From Gammaproteobacteria bacterium (lineage in GTDB: Bacteria > Pseudomonadota > Gammaproteobacteria > Pseudomonadales > Azotimanducaceae_A), in contig JAPOON010000527.1 of assembly GCA_026713405.1 (NCBI GenBank), positions 1-15,205 of the forward strand: a DNA stretch of 15,205 nt. The letters are read 5' to 3'. This document shows positions 1-9,474 of this stretch, in pieces (position 1 is the first letter of the stretch; every line of letters starts with the position of its first letter). The notes below the pieces were generated by a model. It did no database searches. It saw nothing but the letters and a program-made list of their open reading frames with translations, and was not told the DNA's origin. The translations under genes and the position numbers were made by a program.

Positions 1-1
1 C

Positions 2-1090
2 CTGCAGGCCGAGGCCGAAAACAGCCCCCTGCGCGCCCGCCGCATCGACATCGCGGTGCACGACGACGAGTTCGAGTTCATGTTCGACCAGGGGTTCAGC
101 GACGGCATGCCCCTCATCCCGCCCACGCCGGAGCGGGTGATGCGCATGCTGGGCGGAACGACGCGCGATCCTCAGGAGGTGATCGCCACGGTGCCGCCCA
201 ACATGGGCGAGGCGACGGTGGAAAAAGTGGCCATCAACTCGGTCATGGCCGGCTGCAAGCCCGAATACCTGCCCGTGGTGCTGACGGCGCTGGAGGCGGT
301 CTGCACGGACGAATTCAATATCCACGGCGTGATGGCGACGACCATGGGCGCCAGCCCCGTCATGGTGGTCAACGGCCCCATCCGTCATCGGCTGGGCATG
401 AACATGAAGCTCGGCGCGCTCGGCCAGGGCAACCGTGCGAACGCCACCATCGGCCGGGCGTTGCGGCTGGCCGTTCGCAACATCGGCGGCGCCAGGCCGG
501 GCGGTACGGAGCGGTCGACGCTGGGCAACCCCATGAAATTCAGCATGTGTTTTGCGGAATGGGAAGAGCGCAGCCCCTGGACGCCGCTGCACGTCGAACG
601 CGGATTCGAGCCCGGCGATTCGGTGTTGACCGTATACGCCATGACCAGCGGGCCCGTGCTGATGGTCGACCAGGACTCGCGCAGCGCCGCGCAACTGGCG
701 GGAAGCTTCGCAATGTGTCTCGAAAGCATCGTGCACCCAAAGGTGCACATGTGGGGCGAGACACTGCTGGTCATCGCACCCGAGCATGTCGATACCCTGG
801 CCGGCGATGGCTACGGGAAGGCGGAGATACGCGCGCGCATTCAGGAAGTCAGCGCGCGGCCGACACGGGAACTGGTGGAAGACGACAGGTCAGCCATGGG
901 TTTCAAGCGGGCCATGGCCGAGCAGATGGACGATGCAGCCCTGGACCGCAAGCTGCCGAAGTTTCGCGACGAATCGGATATTCATATCGTTGTCGCGGGC
1001 TCCGAGGCCGGTAGTTTCTCGGGCGCCTTTCACGGCTGGGTATTGGGCGAGACCGGTTCCATCCCGGTCTCCAGGAAAATTTTGCAGTGA
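2..1090 (+). CDS. Conserved protein of unknown function, 5'-truncated, partner of UGSC selenoprotein
   Basis: This frame is open from the first complete codon of the window, so the gene very probably starts to the left; 362 residues are visible. A GTG at 56 is the first in-window start codon, but 18 in-frame codons precede it with no stop, so it need not be the true start. The visible part is soluble-looking, with no membrane segment. A Gly/Met/Pro-rich stretch near residues 32-45 (DGMPLIPPTPERV) looks like a conserved family motif. Cysteines are scattered and form no CxxC pair. The gene ends 76 bases before the UGSC selenoprotein start, on the same strand, so the two are likely co-transcribed and may act together, perhaps with this protein as the redox substrate or scaffold (inference from position only). 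I cannot assign a reaction. Reading frame and coding nature are secure; function is unknown. Confidence 0.85.
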   Translation: MQAEAENSPLRARRIDIAVHDDEFEFMFDQGFSDGMPLIPPTPERVMRMLGGTTRDPQEVIATVPPNMGEATVEKVAINSVMAGCKPEYLPVVLTALEAVCTDEFNIHGVMATTMGASPVMVVNGPIRHRLGMNMKLGALGQGNRANATIGRALRLAVRNIGGARPGGTERSTLGNPMKFSMCFAEWEERSPWTPLHVERGFEPGDSVLTVYAMTSGPVLMVDQDSRSAAQLAGSFAMCLESIVHPKVHMWGETLLVIAPEHVDTLAGDGYGKAEIRARIQEVSARPTRELVEDDRSAMGFKRAMAEQMDDAALDRKLPKFRDESDIHIVVAGSEAGSFSGAFHGWVLGETGSIPVSRKILQ

Positions 1091-1166
1091 ACCGCGGGCA
1101 GGCGGCGGGCACGGGCGACCGTGACAACGGCCAGGCTGCGGTTCGCGAAACAACAGGAGGAAAAAA

Positions 1167-1685
1167 GTGGTAACCATTCTGGACCCCACCGACGAACGTG
1201 TTCCGGTGGAACGTCAGGTGACGCCGCGGCCGGATGCCATTTCCGGCAACGTGGCGCTGCTCGACATCTCCAAGCCGCGCGGCAATGTGCTGCTCGACCG
1301 GCTGGAAGCCCTGCTGCAGGAACGCCTGCCGGGCATATCCATCAACCGCTACGCCAAGCCGACGTTCGCAAAACCGGCACCGGACGCATTGCGGGCCGAT
1401 ATCGCATCAAGCAACGACTTCGTGATCGAGGCGCTGGCTGACTGAGGCTCCTGTACCACGTGCAGTTTGCATGACACGGTATGGTTCGAGATTCAGGGCA
1501 AGCCCGCGGTTTCGATTGCATCGACGGAGTTCGCCGACGCTGCCGCCACCCAGGCCGAAGCGCTCGGCATGAAGGATGCGCACGCGGTGTTTGTCGGGCA
1601 CCCCATTCAAGGGGCGACCGATGAGGAAATGCGCGCAAAGGCGGAAGACGTCGTGGATCGGGTCATCGCCTCGTTGACCGGCTGA
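1167..1685 (+). CDS. UGSC-family selenoprotein (Sec at codon 93, in-frame TGA 1443-1445)
   Basis: A GTG start at 1167 is preceded by a perfect AGGAGG at 1155-1160 with six bases of spacing. The frame runs 92 codons to TGA at 1443-1445, then continues without another stop to TGA at 1683-1685. Reading the first TGA as selenocysteine gives 172 residues with U93-G-S-C96 followed by TTC99, so a UxxC redox pair and a CxxC overlap. The codons after TGA encode a normal-looking alpha/beta domain (DTVWFE, a hydrophobic strand before ASTEF, AHAVFVGHP, a C-terminal helix). UGSC proteins are a known bacterial family with Sec- and Cys-containing members, thought to be thiol oxidoreductases, though substrates are not established. 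A hairpin at 1451-1484 fits a bacterial SECIS. Gene callers will report two pieces, 1167-1445 and roughly 1467-1685. A true nonsense mutation is unlikely, because the motif, frame and hairpin all agree. Confidence 0.88.
1451..1484 (+). promoter_or_regulatory. Bacterial SECIS-like hairpin inside the UGSC selenoprotein mRNA
   Basis: Starting six bases after the TGA, 1451-1457 pairs with 1478-1484 (seven pairs, two of them G-U). After an asymmetric internal bulge (A1458 on one side, 1474-1477 on the other), 1459-1464 pairs with 1468-1473 (six pairs, one G-U). The closing loop is GTT at 1465-1467. The loop starts 19 bases after the TGA and has G as its first base, as in known bacterial SECIS elements that bind SelB. 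Pairing was done by hand with no energy calculation. Confidence 0.65.
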
Positions 1686-1687
1686 CG

Positions 1688-1703
1688 CGCCCGGCGGCGG
1701 GCG
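1688..1703. terminator. GC-rich hairpin between convergent genes
   Basis: CGCCCG at 1688-1693 pairs with CGGGCG at 1698-1703 around a GCGG loop. It begins two bases after the selenoprotein stop codon and lies before the convergent radical SAM gene's stop. There is no T-run on either side, so it may be a weak or 3'-protecting hairpin rather than a classic intrinsic terminator. Confidence 0.35.
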
Positions 1704-1727
1704 GTTGCCGGTTGCAGGAGGCCCGAT

Positions 1728-3299
1728 TCAGTTCAGGTGTAGCGCTTGAGCTTCGTTGTGGGCTTCCCGATCGGTTTTCTTCAGGTAGGCGTTCTGGTCG
1801 TGGCCGATTGCGCCCTTTGGCAGAAACGACGCGAAGGCGCCGAGGCTGCGGTTGATGGTGTTTTCGTAGAAGTTCGGAATGATGTCCGTTTCCTGCTCGA
1901 GGTAGTCCCGCACCTTGCGGTCGGTGTCCATGAAGCCGCGCAGTCTCCTGTGGTACTTCAGGCGGAAGAATCCTTCGGAGGAATAGGCGCGAACCACGTT
2001 CATCAGCTTCGCGATGGGCCGCCTGTTCGCGCGAAATCGCCGGAAGACGGCGCCCCTGGAGAACGAGTGCTCCATCAGGTCGATCAGGTGGTCGTAGAAC
2101 TCCGGCCACTGGTAGTTCTTCGGCCGCACGTTCATCGCCTTGTTGTTGTCGAGAAAATAGTGGGGAAAGCCGAGAATGCGGCCGTCACGCTGCAGGCCGA
2201 TGTTCTGGGGCACCGCCTCGCCGAATGCGGAGAGCAGCGAATAGGCGGGGAAGGCGCCGGGTGAGAGGGTGATGAACTGCTTGGTGAGTTCGAACGGCTC
2301 CGCGCCTTCGTCATCGTCCAGCCCGAGTACGAAGTTCGTCTGGATGTAGGGGATGTGGCGCAGGATCATGTTGACCTGCTCGGACACCCGCAGCACCTTC
2401 TCCTCGCCCTGGCGCCGGCCGGTGCCTGACTTGTTGCCCATGTCGTACCAGGACTCGATGCCGGGCAGGATCGCAAGGCACCCCGCCTTCCCGAGCCGCC
2501 TGGCGTTCTTCTCGGACAGGAGCGACAGGGTGCTTTCCGCCAGAAAGGGAATGCTGCCGTTCGGCGCGGCCTCTTCGATGACCGACAGGTAATCGTTGAA
2601 GCGGATGCCGAAGTTGGGGTCGTGCCAGAGCACCCGGGGATTGGGCATGTTCCTGGCGATGAACTTCAGATCCTCTCGAATCTGGGCATATTCCAGAGGT
2701 TGATAGTCGACCAGCGAGTCGATGCAGAAACTGCAGGTGTACGGACACCCGAGACTGCCGATCATGGGTACGAACTTCAGGCGGGTGGGCGCCTTGGCGA
2801 GCGTTGCCGAGATGAATTTCCAGCGCTCCTGAGCACCCGGCAGATGACGCGGCTGTTGCGCGGCGGAGAGGCACACGCCGAGGGGTCTCTGTACCGAACA
2901 GTCGCCGATCAGGTCGTCGATGACGGTCCTGTCGGTGATGCCGAGCACATAGTCGAAATACAGGCGCGCATCGTCCGGGTAACAGCGGGCGTGGGGGCCG
3001 CCCAGCACGGTGATCGTGCCCCGCTGCCGGTACATGTTGCTGATGGCGTAGGCCAACTGTGCCGAGCGCGTGAATGCGCTGATGAACAAGACATCGAGAT
3101 CGGCGGGCAACTCATCGGCCAGGTCGCCGACACCGGTATAGCAGTCGAAGTGCACCTCGTGACCGGCCTGCTCGCACCAGACGGCAACCACCTGCGGCAT
3201 GATGCTCGCGAGATTGGCACGCATGATGCGCGAGAACATTTTTTTCGTCGGCGCGCGGGCGGCGAGGTCGAGCACCCCGATCCTGAGTTTCTTGTGCAC
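1728..3299 (-). CDS. Radical SAM protein with cobalamin-binding-like N-terminal domain
   Basis: The 523-residue product has the radical SAM cluster motif C185-x3-C189-x2-C192 (GCPYTCSFC), which binds the [4Fe-4S] cluster that cleaves S-adenosylmethionine. The first 135 residues resemble the Rossmann-like B12-binding domain of such enzymes, with strands near 5-11 and 68-74 and a VLGGPHA segment near 98-104. The DxHxxG histidine motif that supplies the lower cobalt ligand is not visible, so any cobalamin would be bound base-off without His, or not at all. A downstream region (LPGIESW, near 280) fits the TIM barrel. I chose GTG at 3299 because AAGGGAGG lies five bases upstream; the in-frame GTG at 3317 would leave that ribosome site inside the gene. 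The gene is convergent with the UGSC gene and follows the dehydrogenase by 124 bases on the same strand. Substrate unknown; methyltransferase or other radical chemistry are both possible. Confidence 0.88.
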   Translation of the reverse strand: MHKKLRIGVLDLAARAPTKKMFSRIMRANLASIMPQVVAVWCEQAGHEVHFDCYTGVGDLADELPADLDVLFISAFTRSAQLAYAISNMYRQRGTITVLGGPHARCYPDDARLYFDYVLGITDRTVIDDLIGDCSVQRPLGVCLSAAQQPRHLPGAQERWKFISATLAKAPTRLKFVPMIGSLGCPYTCSFCIDSLVDYQPLEYAQIREDLKFIARNMPNPRVLWHDPNFGIRFNDYLSVIEEAAPNGSIPFLAESTLSLLSEKNARRLGKAGCLAILPGIESWYDMGNKSGTGRRQGEEKVLRVSEQVNMILRHIPYIQTNFVLGLDDDEGAEPFELTKQFITLSPGAFPAYSLLSAFGEAVPQNIGLQRDGRILGFPHYFLDNNKAMNVRPKNYQWPEFYDHLIDLMEHSFSRGAVFRRFRANRRPIAKLMNVVRAYSSEGFFRLKYHRRLRGFMDTDRKVRDYLEQETDIIPNFYENTINRSLGAFASFLPKGAIGHDQNAYLKKTDREAHNEAQALHLN

Positions 3300-3423
3300 C
3301 CGTCCCTCCCTTGTCACGTGGTGCCGCGCTGTTACGTCAGCAGCGTGAGTTCACGGCTGCCGCGTTCCTCCATGATTCGTTCGCCCCGGCTTGATACCGG
3401 CACGCGTGAACCAGAGTCCCGCC

Positions 3424-4233
3424 TCAAGTCCCCCGGCGCGAATGTGGCGGCCGCCTGCCGTTCTCGTCCAGGATGTCGAATTCCTCGCCCAGGTCGTCCA
3501 CCCACTGGATGGTGCCCGAGCGCTCCATCAGGCCGTCGCTGGTAAGCAGCGCCACCGCAGAGCGCCCGACGAAGAGCGGCGTCTGCGCATTGGTCAGATC
3601 CATGCCCTGGTCCTTGGCGACATCCACGATGAATTCCGTACTCACCGAGCCGGGGTAGAGCGCGATGGCCGCTACGCCCTTGGGTTTCAATTCGATGGCC
3701 ATGTCCGCCGTTAGCCGGTCGAGACCGGCCTTGCCCGTGCCATAGGAGGAGGAAAAGATATAACCCTGCCCACCGGCGGATGAAATGTTGAGAATGGCGC
3801 CACCGGGACCCGCCTCGAACAGCAGCGGAGCCGCATGCCAACTCGCCACGTAGTGGGCCCGGAGCCCGATGCCCACCTGGTCGTCCCAGATCTGCAGCGG
3901 ATGATCCCAGAATCCGCCGCCCCAGGCCGGCGGGTCGGGAATCTTGTAGACGTTGTTGACCAGGATGTCGATCTTGCCCGCCTCGGACTTGACCTGCTCG
4001 AACACGGCCCCGATCTGGTCGTCGTCGAAGTGGTCGCACTGGATGGCCCGACCCTCGCCGCCCTTCTCGGTAATCTGGCGTGCCGTGGTATCGATGGTGC
4101 GCTCGCCATCGCCGGTGGTGCGCCCGGTCACGTAAACCGTCGCCCCGGCCTCGCCGAGCGCGAGCGCTATGCCCTTGCCGATGCCGCGGCTGGCCCCGGT
4201 GACCACCGCCACCTTGTCCTTGAGTGCTGTCAT
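3424..4233 (-). CDS. Short-chain dehydrogenase/reductase, DHRS1-like
   Basis: This 269-residue protein is a classical SDR, an NAD(P)-dependent oxidoreductase with a Rossmann fold. The nucleotide motif TGASRGIG is at residues 12-19, the structural NNxG motif appears as NNVY at 93-96, and the catalytic set is Ser151 or Ser152, Tyr164 and Lys168 (YGTGK). PGSVST near 190 is the usual post-catalytic loop. The NNVY variant and overall length match proteins related to DHRS1. Arg37, just after the second strand (GR), hints at NADP preference, but this is weak. I chose ATG at 4233, which starts right before the conserved KDKVAVVTGA; an in-frame TTG at 4248 would add five residues. No strong ribosome site precedes either. 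The substrate cannot be told. It sits between the end of the nitrate operon and the radical SAM gene and may share a transcript with the latter. Confidence 0.92.
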   Translation of the reverse strand: MTALKDKVAVVTGASRGIGKGIALALGEAGATVYVTGRTTGDGERTIDTTARQITEKGGEGRAIQCDHFDDDQIGAVFEQVKSEAGKIDILVNNVYKIPDPPAWGGGFWDHPLQIWDDQVGIGLRAHYVASWHAAPLLFEAGPGGAILNISSAGGQGYIFSSSYGTGKAGLDRLTADMAIELKPKGVAAIALYPGSVSTEFIVDVAKDQGMDLTNAQTPLFVGRSAVALLTSDGLMERSGTIQWVDDLGEEFDILDENGRRPPHSRRGT

Positions 4234-4262
4234 TTCAGGGTGCCCCAAATTTTGGAGCGCGC

Positions 4263-4268
4263 ACTATA
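4263..4268 (-). promoter_or_regulatory. Possible -10 box for the dehydrogenase gene
   Basis: TATAGT on the minus strand differs from TATAAT by one base and lies about 30 bases before the ATG at 4233. No good -35 box is found 16-18 bases further upstream. A small dyad, CCAAA-T-TTTGG at 4245-4255, lies near the expected transcript start and could be an operator. This is a weak call. Confidence 0.25.
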
Positions 4269-4370
4269 GCCTAAACCGTGACGCCGACGCGCATGCCTGC
4301 CCCCATGGAATCAACGCATGGCCTGCGCCGTGAGGCGGATCGCATCGGCCGATCGTACAACGGGTGAGCG

Positions 4371-6038
<1,668 letters not shown>

Positions 6039-6147
6039 GGCTCCTTGCACGACGGTATCCGTCTCCAGCCTGGGTTCCGACGGTGTGGATTCGCGACCGC
6101 GAGCCGCGAGGGCGGCCCCTTCGGACCCGTTTCTTGCGATCGGGCTG

Positions 6148-7620
6148 CTAGCCAACTTCGATCAACTCCACGGTACCGTCGTCGCGGATCTCGGCCATGT
6201 GGCCGCGCGGCTCCTCCATGAAGAACAGGACCAGGAAACCAAGTACCGCCGATACGCCGATGATAGCGAAGAACGCCCCATAGCCGACAAACGAGAAAAT
6301 CGTCAGGTAGCACACCGCGCCGATGTTGCCGTAGGCACCCGTCATACCGGCGATCTGCCCGGTTAGCCGTCGCTTGATCAGCGGAACGACCGCGAACACG
6401 GCACCCTCCCCCGCCTGTACGAAGAACGAGCAGGCCATCGCGGTGATCACGGCCAGAACCAGCGGCCACGACGAGTCCACCAACGCGAACGTGAAGTAGC
6501 CGATGGCGAGTCCGGCGATCAGGATCAGGAGCGTCGGCTTGCGGCCGAAGAAGTCGCTGATCAGGCCGCCGGCCGGGCGGGACATGAGGTTCATGAAGGC
6601 GTACGACGACGCCAGCAGGCCAGCCTGCACCATGCTGAGCCCGAACACGTCGCTGAAGAACAGCGGCAGCATGGAGATCACCGCCAGTTCGGAACCGAAC
6701 GTGGCGAAGTAGAGCACGTTCAACACCGCGACCTGCTTGAACTTGTAGCGGTGAAGTTCGGGTACGGGCTTCTCGAAGACGCCTCTGTTCACCCGCCACG
6801 CAACCCAGGCGTCGTAGCCGTACCCGGCAATCAGGAACGCGTAGATGGTGATCGCGGCGTTGTCCGAGAGCAGGGCGACGCCGCCCGTCGACAGTTTCCA
6901 GGTCAGAAGGGCAAGCGCCAGGAAGATTGGCGCCTTCATGACCAGCAGCAGGTAGAAGTCGCCCTTGCTGGTTACCTCGATGGCGCCGAGGTTTTTCGGC
7001 TTGAAGTACGTCGAACCCTTGGGCGTGTCCGAGACGTTGAAGTAGTAGAACACGCCGAAGGCGATGGCCAGCACACCCGTCGTGCCGACGGCGTAGCGCC
7101 AGCCGTCATCGCCCCCGAACAGGAGGGCCAGCGTGGGCAGCGACATCGCCGCGGCGGCGGAACCGAAATTGCCCCAACCGCCGTAGACGCCCTCGGCGCG
7201 ACCGAGTTCGTGGGCGGGGAACCACTCCCCCACCATGCGAATGCCCACCACGAAGCCAGCCCCGATGCAGCCGAGCAGAAAGCGCGCGACGGCCGCCTGT
7301 ACGAACGTGTCGGCCAACGCGAACGCGAAACAAGGCACGCTCGCCACCAGGAGCAGGACGGAATAGACGATTCGGGGGCCAAACTTGTCGGTGAGCATGC
7401 CGATCAGGATCCGCGCGGGGATCGCGAGCGCCACGTTTAACGTGAGCAGTGTCGAGACCTCCGCCTTGGTCAATCCCAGCGAGCCCTGGATCGCGGACAT
7501 GAGGGGCGCGTGGTTGAACCACACCACGAAGGTGACGAAGAACGCCATCCAACTCATGTGCAGCACTTTCATCTTGCCCCGGAAGGCCAGGAGGTTGAAT
7601 CCGGCTACGTCGTTCGACAT
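6148..7620 (-). CDS. narK: NarK-family nitrate/nitrite transporter (NNP, MFS)
   Basis: This 490-residue inner-membrane protein belongs to the nitrate-nitrite porter branch of the major facilitator superfamily and probably imports nitrate for the reductase encoded upstream. It shows both family signatures: GGWGNFGSA at 147-155 and the second glycine-rich motif GAYGNIGAV at 428-436. Arg70 (IPARILIG) and Arg348 (SRPAGG) match the two arginines that bind the anion in NarK. The central region, about 215-290, carries two extra hydrophobic segments (near 224-242 and 252-275), making it longer than the roughly 400-residue assimilatory porters. ATG at 7620 follows AAGGAG with six bases of spacing; the longer in-frame reading to 7689 has no support. 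It lies 114 bases after the DmsBC-like gene and 109 bases before the kinase start, in the same operon. In Pseudomonas the corresponding gene is called nasA. Confidence 0.94.
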   Translation of the reverse strand: MSNDVAGFNLLAFRGKMKVLHMSWMAFFVTFVVWFNHAPLMSAIQGSLGLTKAEVSTLLTLNVALAIPARILIGMLTDKFGPRIVYSVLLLVASVPCFAFALADTFVQAAVARFLLGCIGAGFVVGIRMVGEWFPAHELGRAEGVYGGWGNFGSAAAAMSLPTLALLFGGDDGWRYAVGTTGVLAIAFGVFYYFNVSDTPKGSTYFKPKNLGAIEVTSKGDFYLLLVMKAPIFLALALLTWKLSTGGVALLSDNAAITIYAFLIAGYGYDAWVAWRVNRGVFEKPVPELHRYKFKQVAVLNVLYFATFGSELAVISMLPLFFSDVFGLSMVQAGLLASSYAFMNLMSRPAGGLISDFFGRKPTLLILIAGLAIGYFTFALVDSSWPLVLAVITAMACSFFVQAGEGAVFAVVPLIKRRLTGQIAGMTGAYGNIGAVCYLTIFSFVGYGAFFAIIGVSAVLGFLVLFFMEEPRGHMAEIRDDGTVELIEVG

Positions 7621-7734
7621 GTATTGCTCCTTGGTTAATGCCCATCCGAATCCGTATGGGGCACCCTCGCGGTCGCCCGCATCAGGCATCCAGGCCTGCT
7701 CCGCGCGCCGGATGGATCCGAAACGGTTTGTTCG

Positions 7735-9474
7735 TCAATGGTCCGTCGGCGCAACCCCGACGGCCGGGTTCGCGGCCAACCCGATGTCCCGGGCGTGTTC
7801 CTCGAATCCCTTGTTTTTCCAGAAGAAGGCACCGGGCATCGTGGTCGGCACGACGACCACGTAGAACAACGCACGGCCAACGGTTGCCGAGCCCAGGCCC
7901 AGGAGCGCGGCAACAAGCCAAGGCGCCGGCTGAGTCACTCCGGCAACCGTGAGGGCGCCAACCAGGATCAGGTTGCCCGGCAGCAGCGCATTTCGAAGGC
8001 GGTAGACCTGGCCGAAGGTCGTCGTCTGGACATGGTGCGACACCGCACCCTCATGCTCCGCGGCGCGCATGTCCCGTGCGTGTCCGACAAGGCCGGCGAT
8101 CTCCAGTGCCAATCCCGCCACGATCGCCCAACACAGGAGCGGCGGCCACCCGGGCACCAGGGCCAGGCCGATCCAACCGCCGAGTGCCAGCGATGCGCCG
8201 ACGAAGGACGCCCCCGCCTGCCAATGGTTCCAGAACGGCCGAGCCGGTATCAGGTAGCAGCGGACCATGTAGAAGATCGTCGCGACTCCCGCGACAACGG
8301 CCGCCGCCCCGAAGGCCGGCGCAACACGCGTCCATCCGGCGAGATCAGCGATGAAATACAGGCCCGTCGCCGCGCCAAATGCGGCCGTTGCGAGCGCTTC
8401 GCGGCTCAGGTTGGAATGCCGCAGGTTGTTGAAGCCACGATAGAAACGCAGGGTCTTGCCGAGGTGGGCGGTGGATGCGGCCATGCCAAGGCCGACGAGG
8501 ACGATGGCGGCGAACGCGACCAGGCCGCTGCCCTGGCCGGCTACGAACGTCGTCGCGAACGCGCCGACGGCGGCCTGCACGGCCAACGTGAACGCCACCA
8601 ACGGGTTCTCGCGGGACGAGAGCCGCGCCCAGTTCCACCGCTTCTCGACGCCTTCCTTGGGATCGACAACCGGACGGAACCCGGATCCCGTGCCGTTGCG
8701 CCGGTACTTCACCGGTGACGAGTCGGGCCGCGTGACCTCGAGGGGTGTCCGATTGGCCTGCTCGAAGCGAATGTTCGGCTTGGTGATGGCCGGGTCCGGA
8801 AATCCGGGAATTCGGGTGTCGGTCTGCTCGCGTCCCTCGGGAACGTTCTCCACGACGCCGAAATCCAGGGCATTGCCCACGCAGGCCGAGACGCACGCGG
8901 GCTTCAGGCCGACTTCCAGCCGATCGACACACATGTTGCACTTCTCGACCTGGCCGGCCATCGGATCGAGTTGCGGCGCGTTGTAGGGGCACACCCAGGT
9001 GCAATAGCCGCAACCGAAGCAGATGTCCGGATCCTGGATGACGGCGCCGTACTCGGGGTGCTTTGTGTACGCGCCGGTGGGACACCCTTTGAGGCAGACC
9101 GGATCGTCGCAGTGATTGCACGCCATCGAGATGTTGATGCGCGTGTAGTCGGGATAGGTGCCGCCTTCCACGTAGCCGACCGAGCGAAAGCTCAAGTGCG
9201 GCGGCAAGTCGTTCTTCTCGCTGCAGGCGGCTTCGCAGGCGTGGCAGCCGATGCAGTTGTCCGCGGTGAAATGGAACGCGTGCTGGCGCGTGCGGTTCGG
9301 GTTGTGGCCGATCCCGTCATCGCCGTTGATGCGCAGGCTGACTCCGTTGTCGCCGTCCGGCAGCAACTGGATCGGGTTGCCGTAACGGTTGAGCGTCTGC
9401 GCGGTGGCGTCCGCCAACTTCGCGGCGTCCGCCAACTTTGCGTAGCCGGGTTCGTCGACGCGGGTCGGAATCAT
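7735..9474 (-). CDS. DmsB/DmsC-like fusion: four-cluster ferredoxin joined to membrane anchor, electron donor to nitrate reductase
   Basis: The 579-residue product joins two subunits normally made separately. Residues about 65-215 are a DmsB-type ferredoxin with four cysteine sets for [4Fe-4S] clusters: C74/77/80/84, C119/122/127/131, C152/155/158/162 and C179/182/194/198. After a linker, residues about 290-565 form eight hydrophobic helices like DmsC, the quinol-oxidising anchor, including the HLGKTLRFYRGFNNLRHS stretch and a final FFYWK-like end (GAFFWKNKGF). No Tat or Sec signal is seen, so the iron-sulfur part should be cytoplasmic. ATG at 9474 overlaps the nitrate reductase stop as TGATG, which implies translational coupling and equal output. 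I infer that it feeds electrons from membrane quinol to the nitrate reductase. The N-terminus holds an 18-bp tandem duplication (KLADAA/KLADAT). A DMSO-reductase role is less likely given the neighbours. Confidence 0.92.
   Translation of the reverse strand: MIPTRVDEPGYAKLADAAKLADATAQTLNRYGNPIQLLPDGDNGVSLRINGDDGIGHNPNRTRQHAFHFTADNCIGCHACEAACSEKNDLPPHLSFRSVGYVEGGTYPDYTRINISMACNHCDDPVCLKGCPTGAYTKHPEYGAVIQDPDICFGCGYCTWVCPYNAPQLDPMAGQVEKCNMCVDRLEVGLKPACVSACVGNALDFGVVENVPEGREQTDTRIPGFPDPAITKPNIRFEQANRTPLEVTRPDSSPVKYRRNGTGSGFRPVVDPKEGVEKRWNWARLSSRENPLVAFTLAVQAAVGAFATTFVAGQGSGLVAFAAIVLVGLGMAASTAHLGKTLRFYRGFNNLRHSNLSREALATAAFGAATGLYFIADLAGWTRVAPAFGAAAVVAGVATIFYMVRCYLIPARPFWNHWQAGASFVGASLALGGWIGLALVPGWPPLLCWAIVAGLALEIAGLVGHARDMRAAEHEGAVSHHVQTTTFGQVYRLRNALLPGNLILVGALTVAGVTQPAPWLVAALLGLGSATVGRALFYVVVVPTTMPGAFFWKNKGFEEHARDIGLAANPAVGVAPTDH
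9407..9438 (-). repeat. 18-bp tandem duplication in the DmsBC-like gene
   Basis: GCGTCCGCCAACTT occurs at 9407-9420 and again at 9425-9438, a period of 18 bases. It encodes the six-residue repeat KLADAA/KLADAT at residues 13-24, before the first cysteine cluster. It keeps the frame and probably lies in a flexible N-terminal tail. Confidence 0.8.

Noticed and set aside
1167..1445. Reading the selenoprotein as a pseudogene with a nonsense mutation
   Set aside because: The TGA falls exactly at the U of the UGSC motif, the downstream frame is intact, and a SECIS-like hairpin follows.
3332..4039. 235-codon minus-strand frame overlapping the dehydrogenase
   Set aside because: It is an alternative frame of the SDR gene, Arg/Gly-rich, without motifs.
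7638..7660. Small inverted repeat CCCAT...ATGGG between the DmsBC-like and transporter genes
   Set aside because: Only five pairs with a ten-base loop; not enough to call a terminator or operator.
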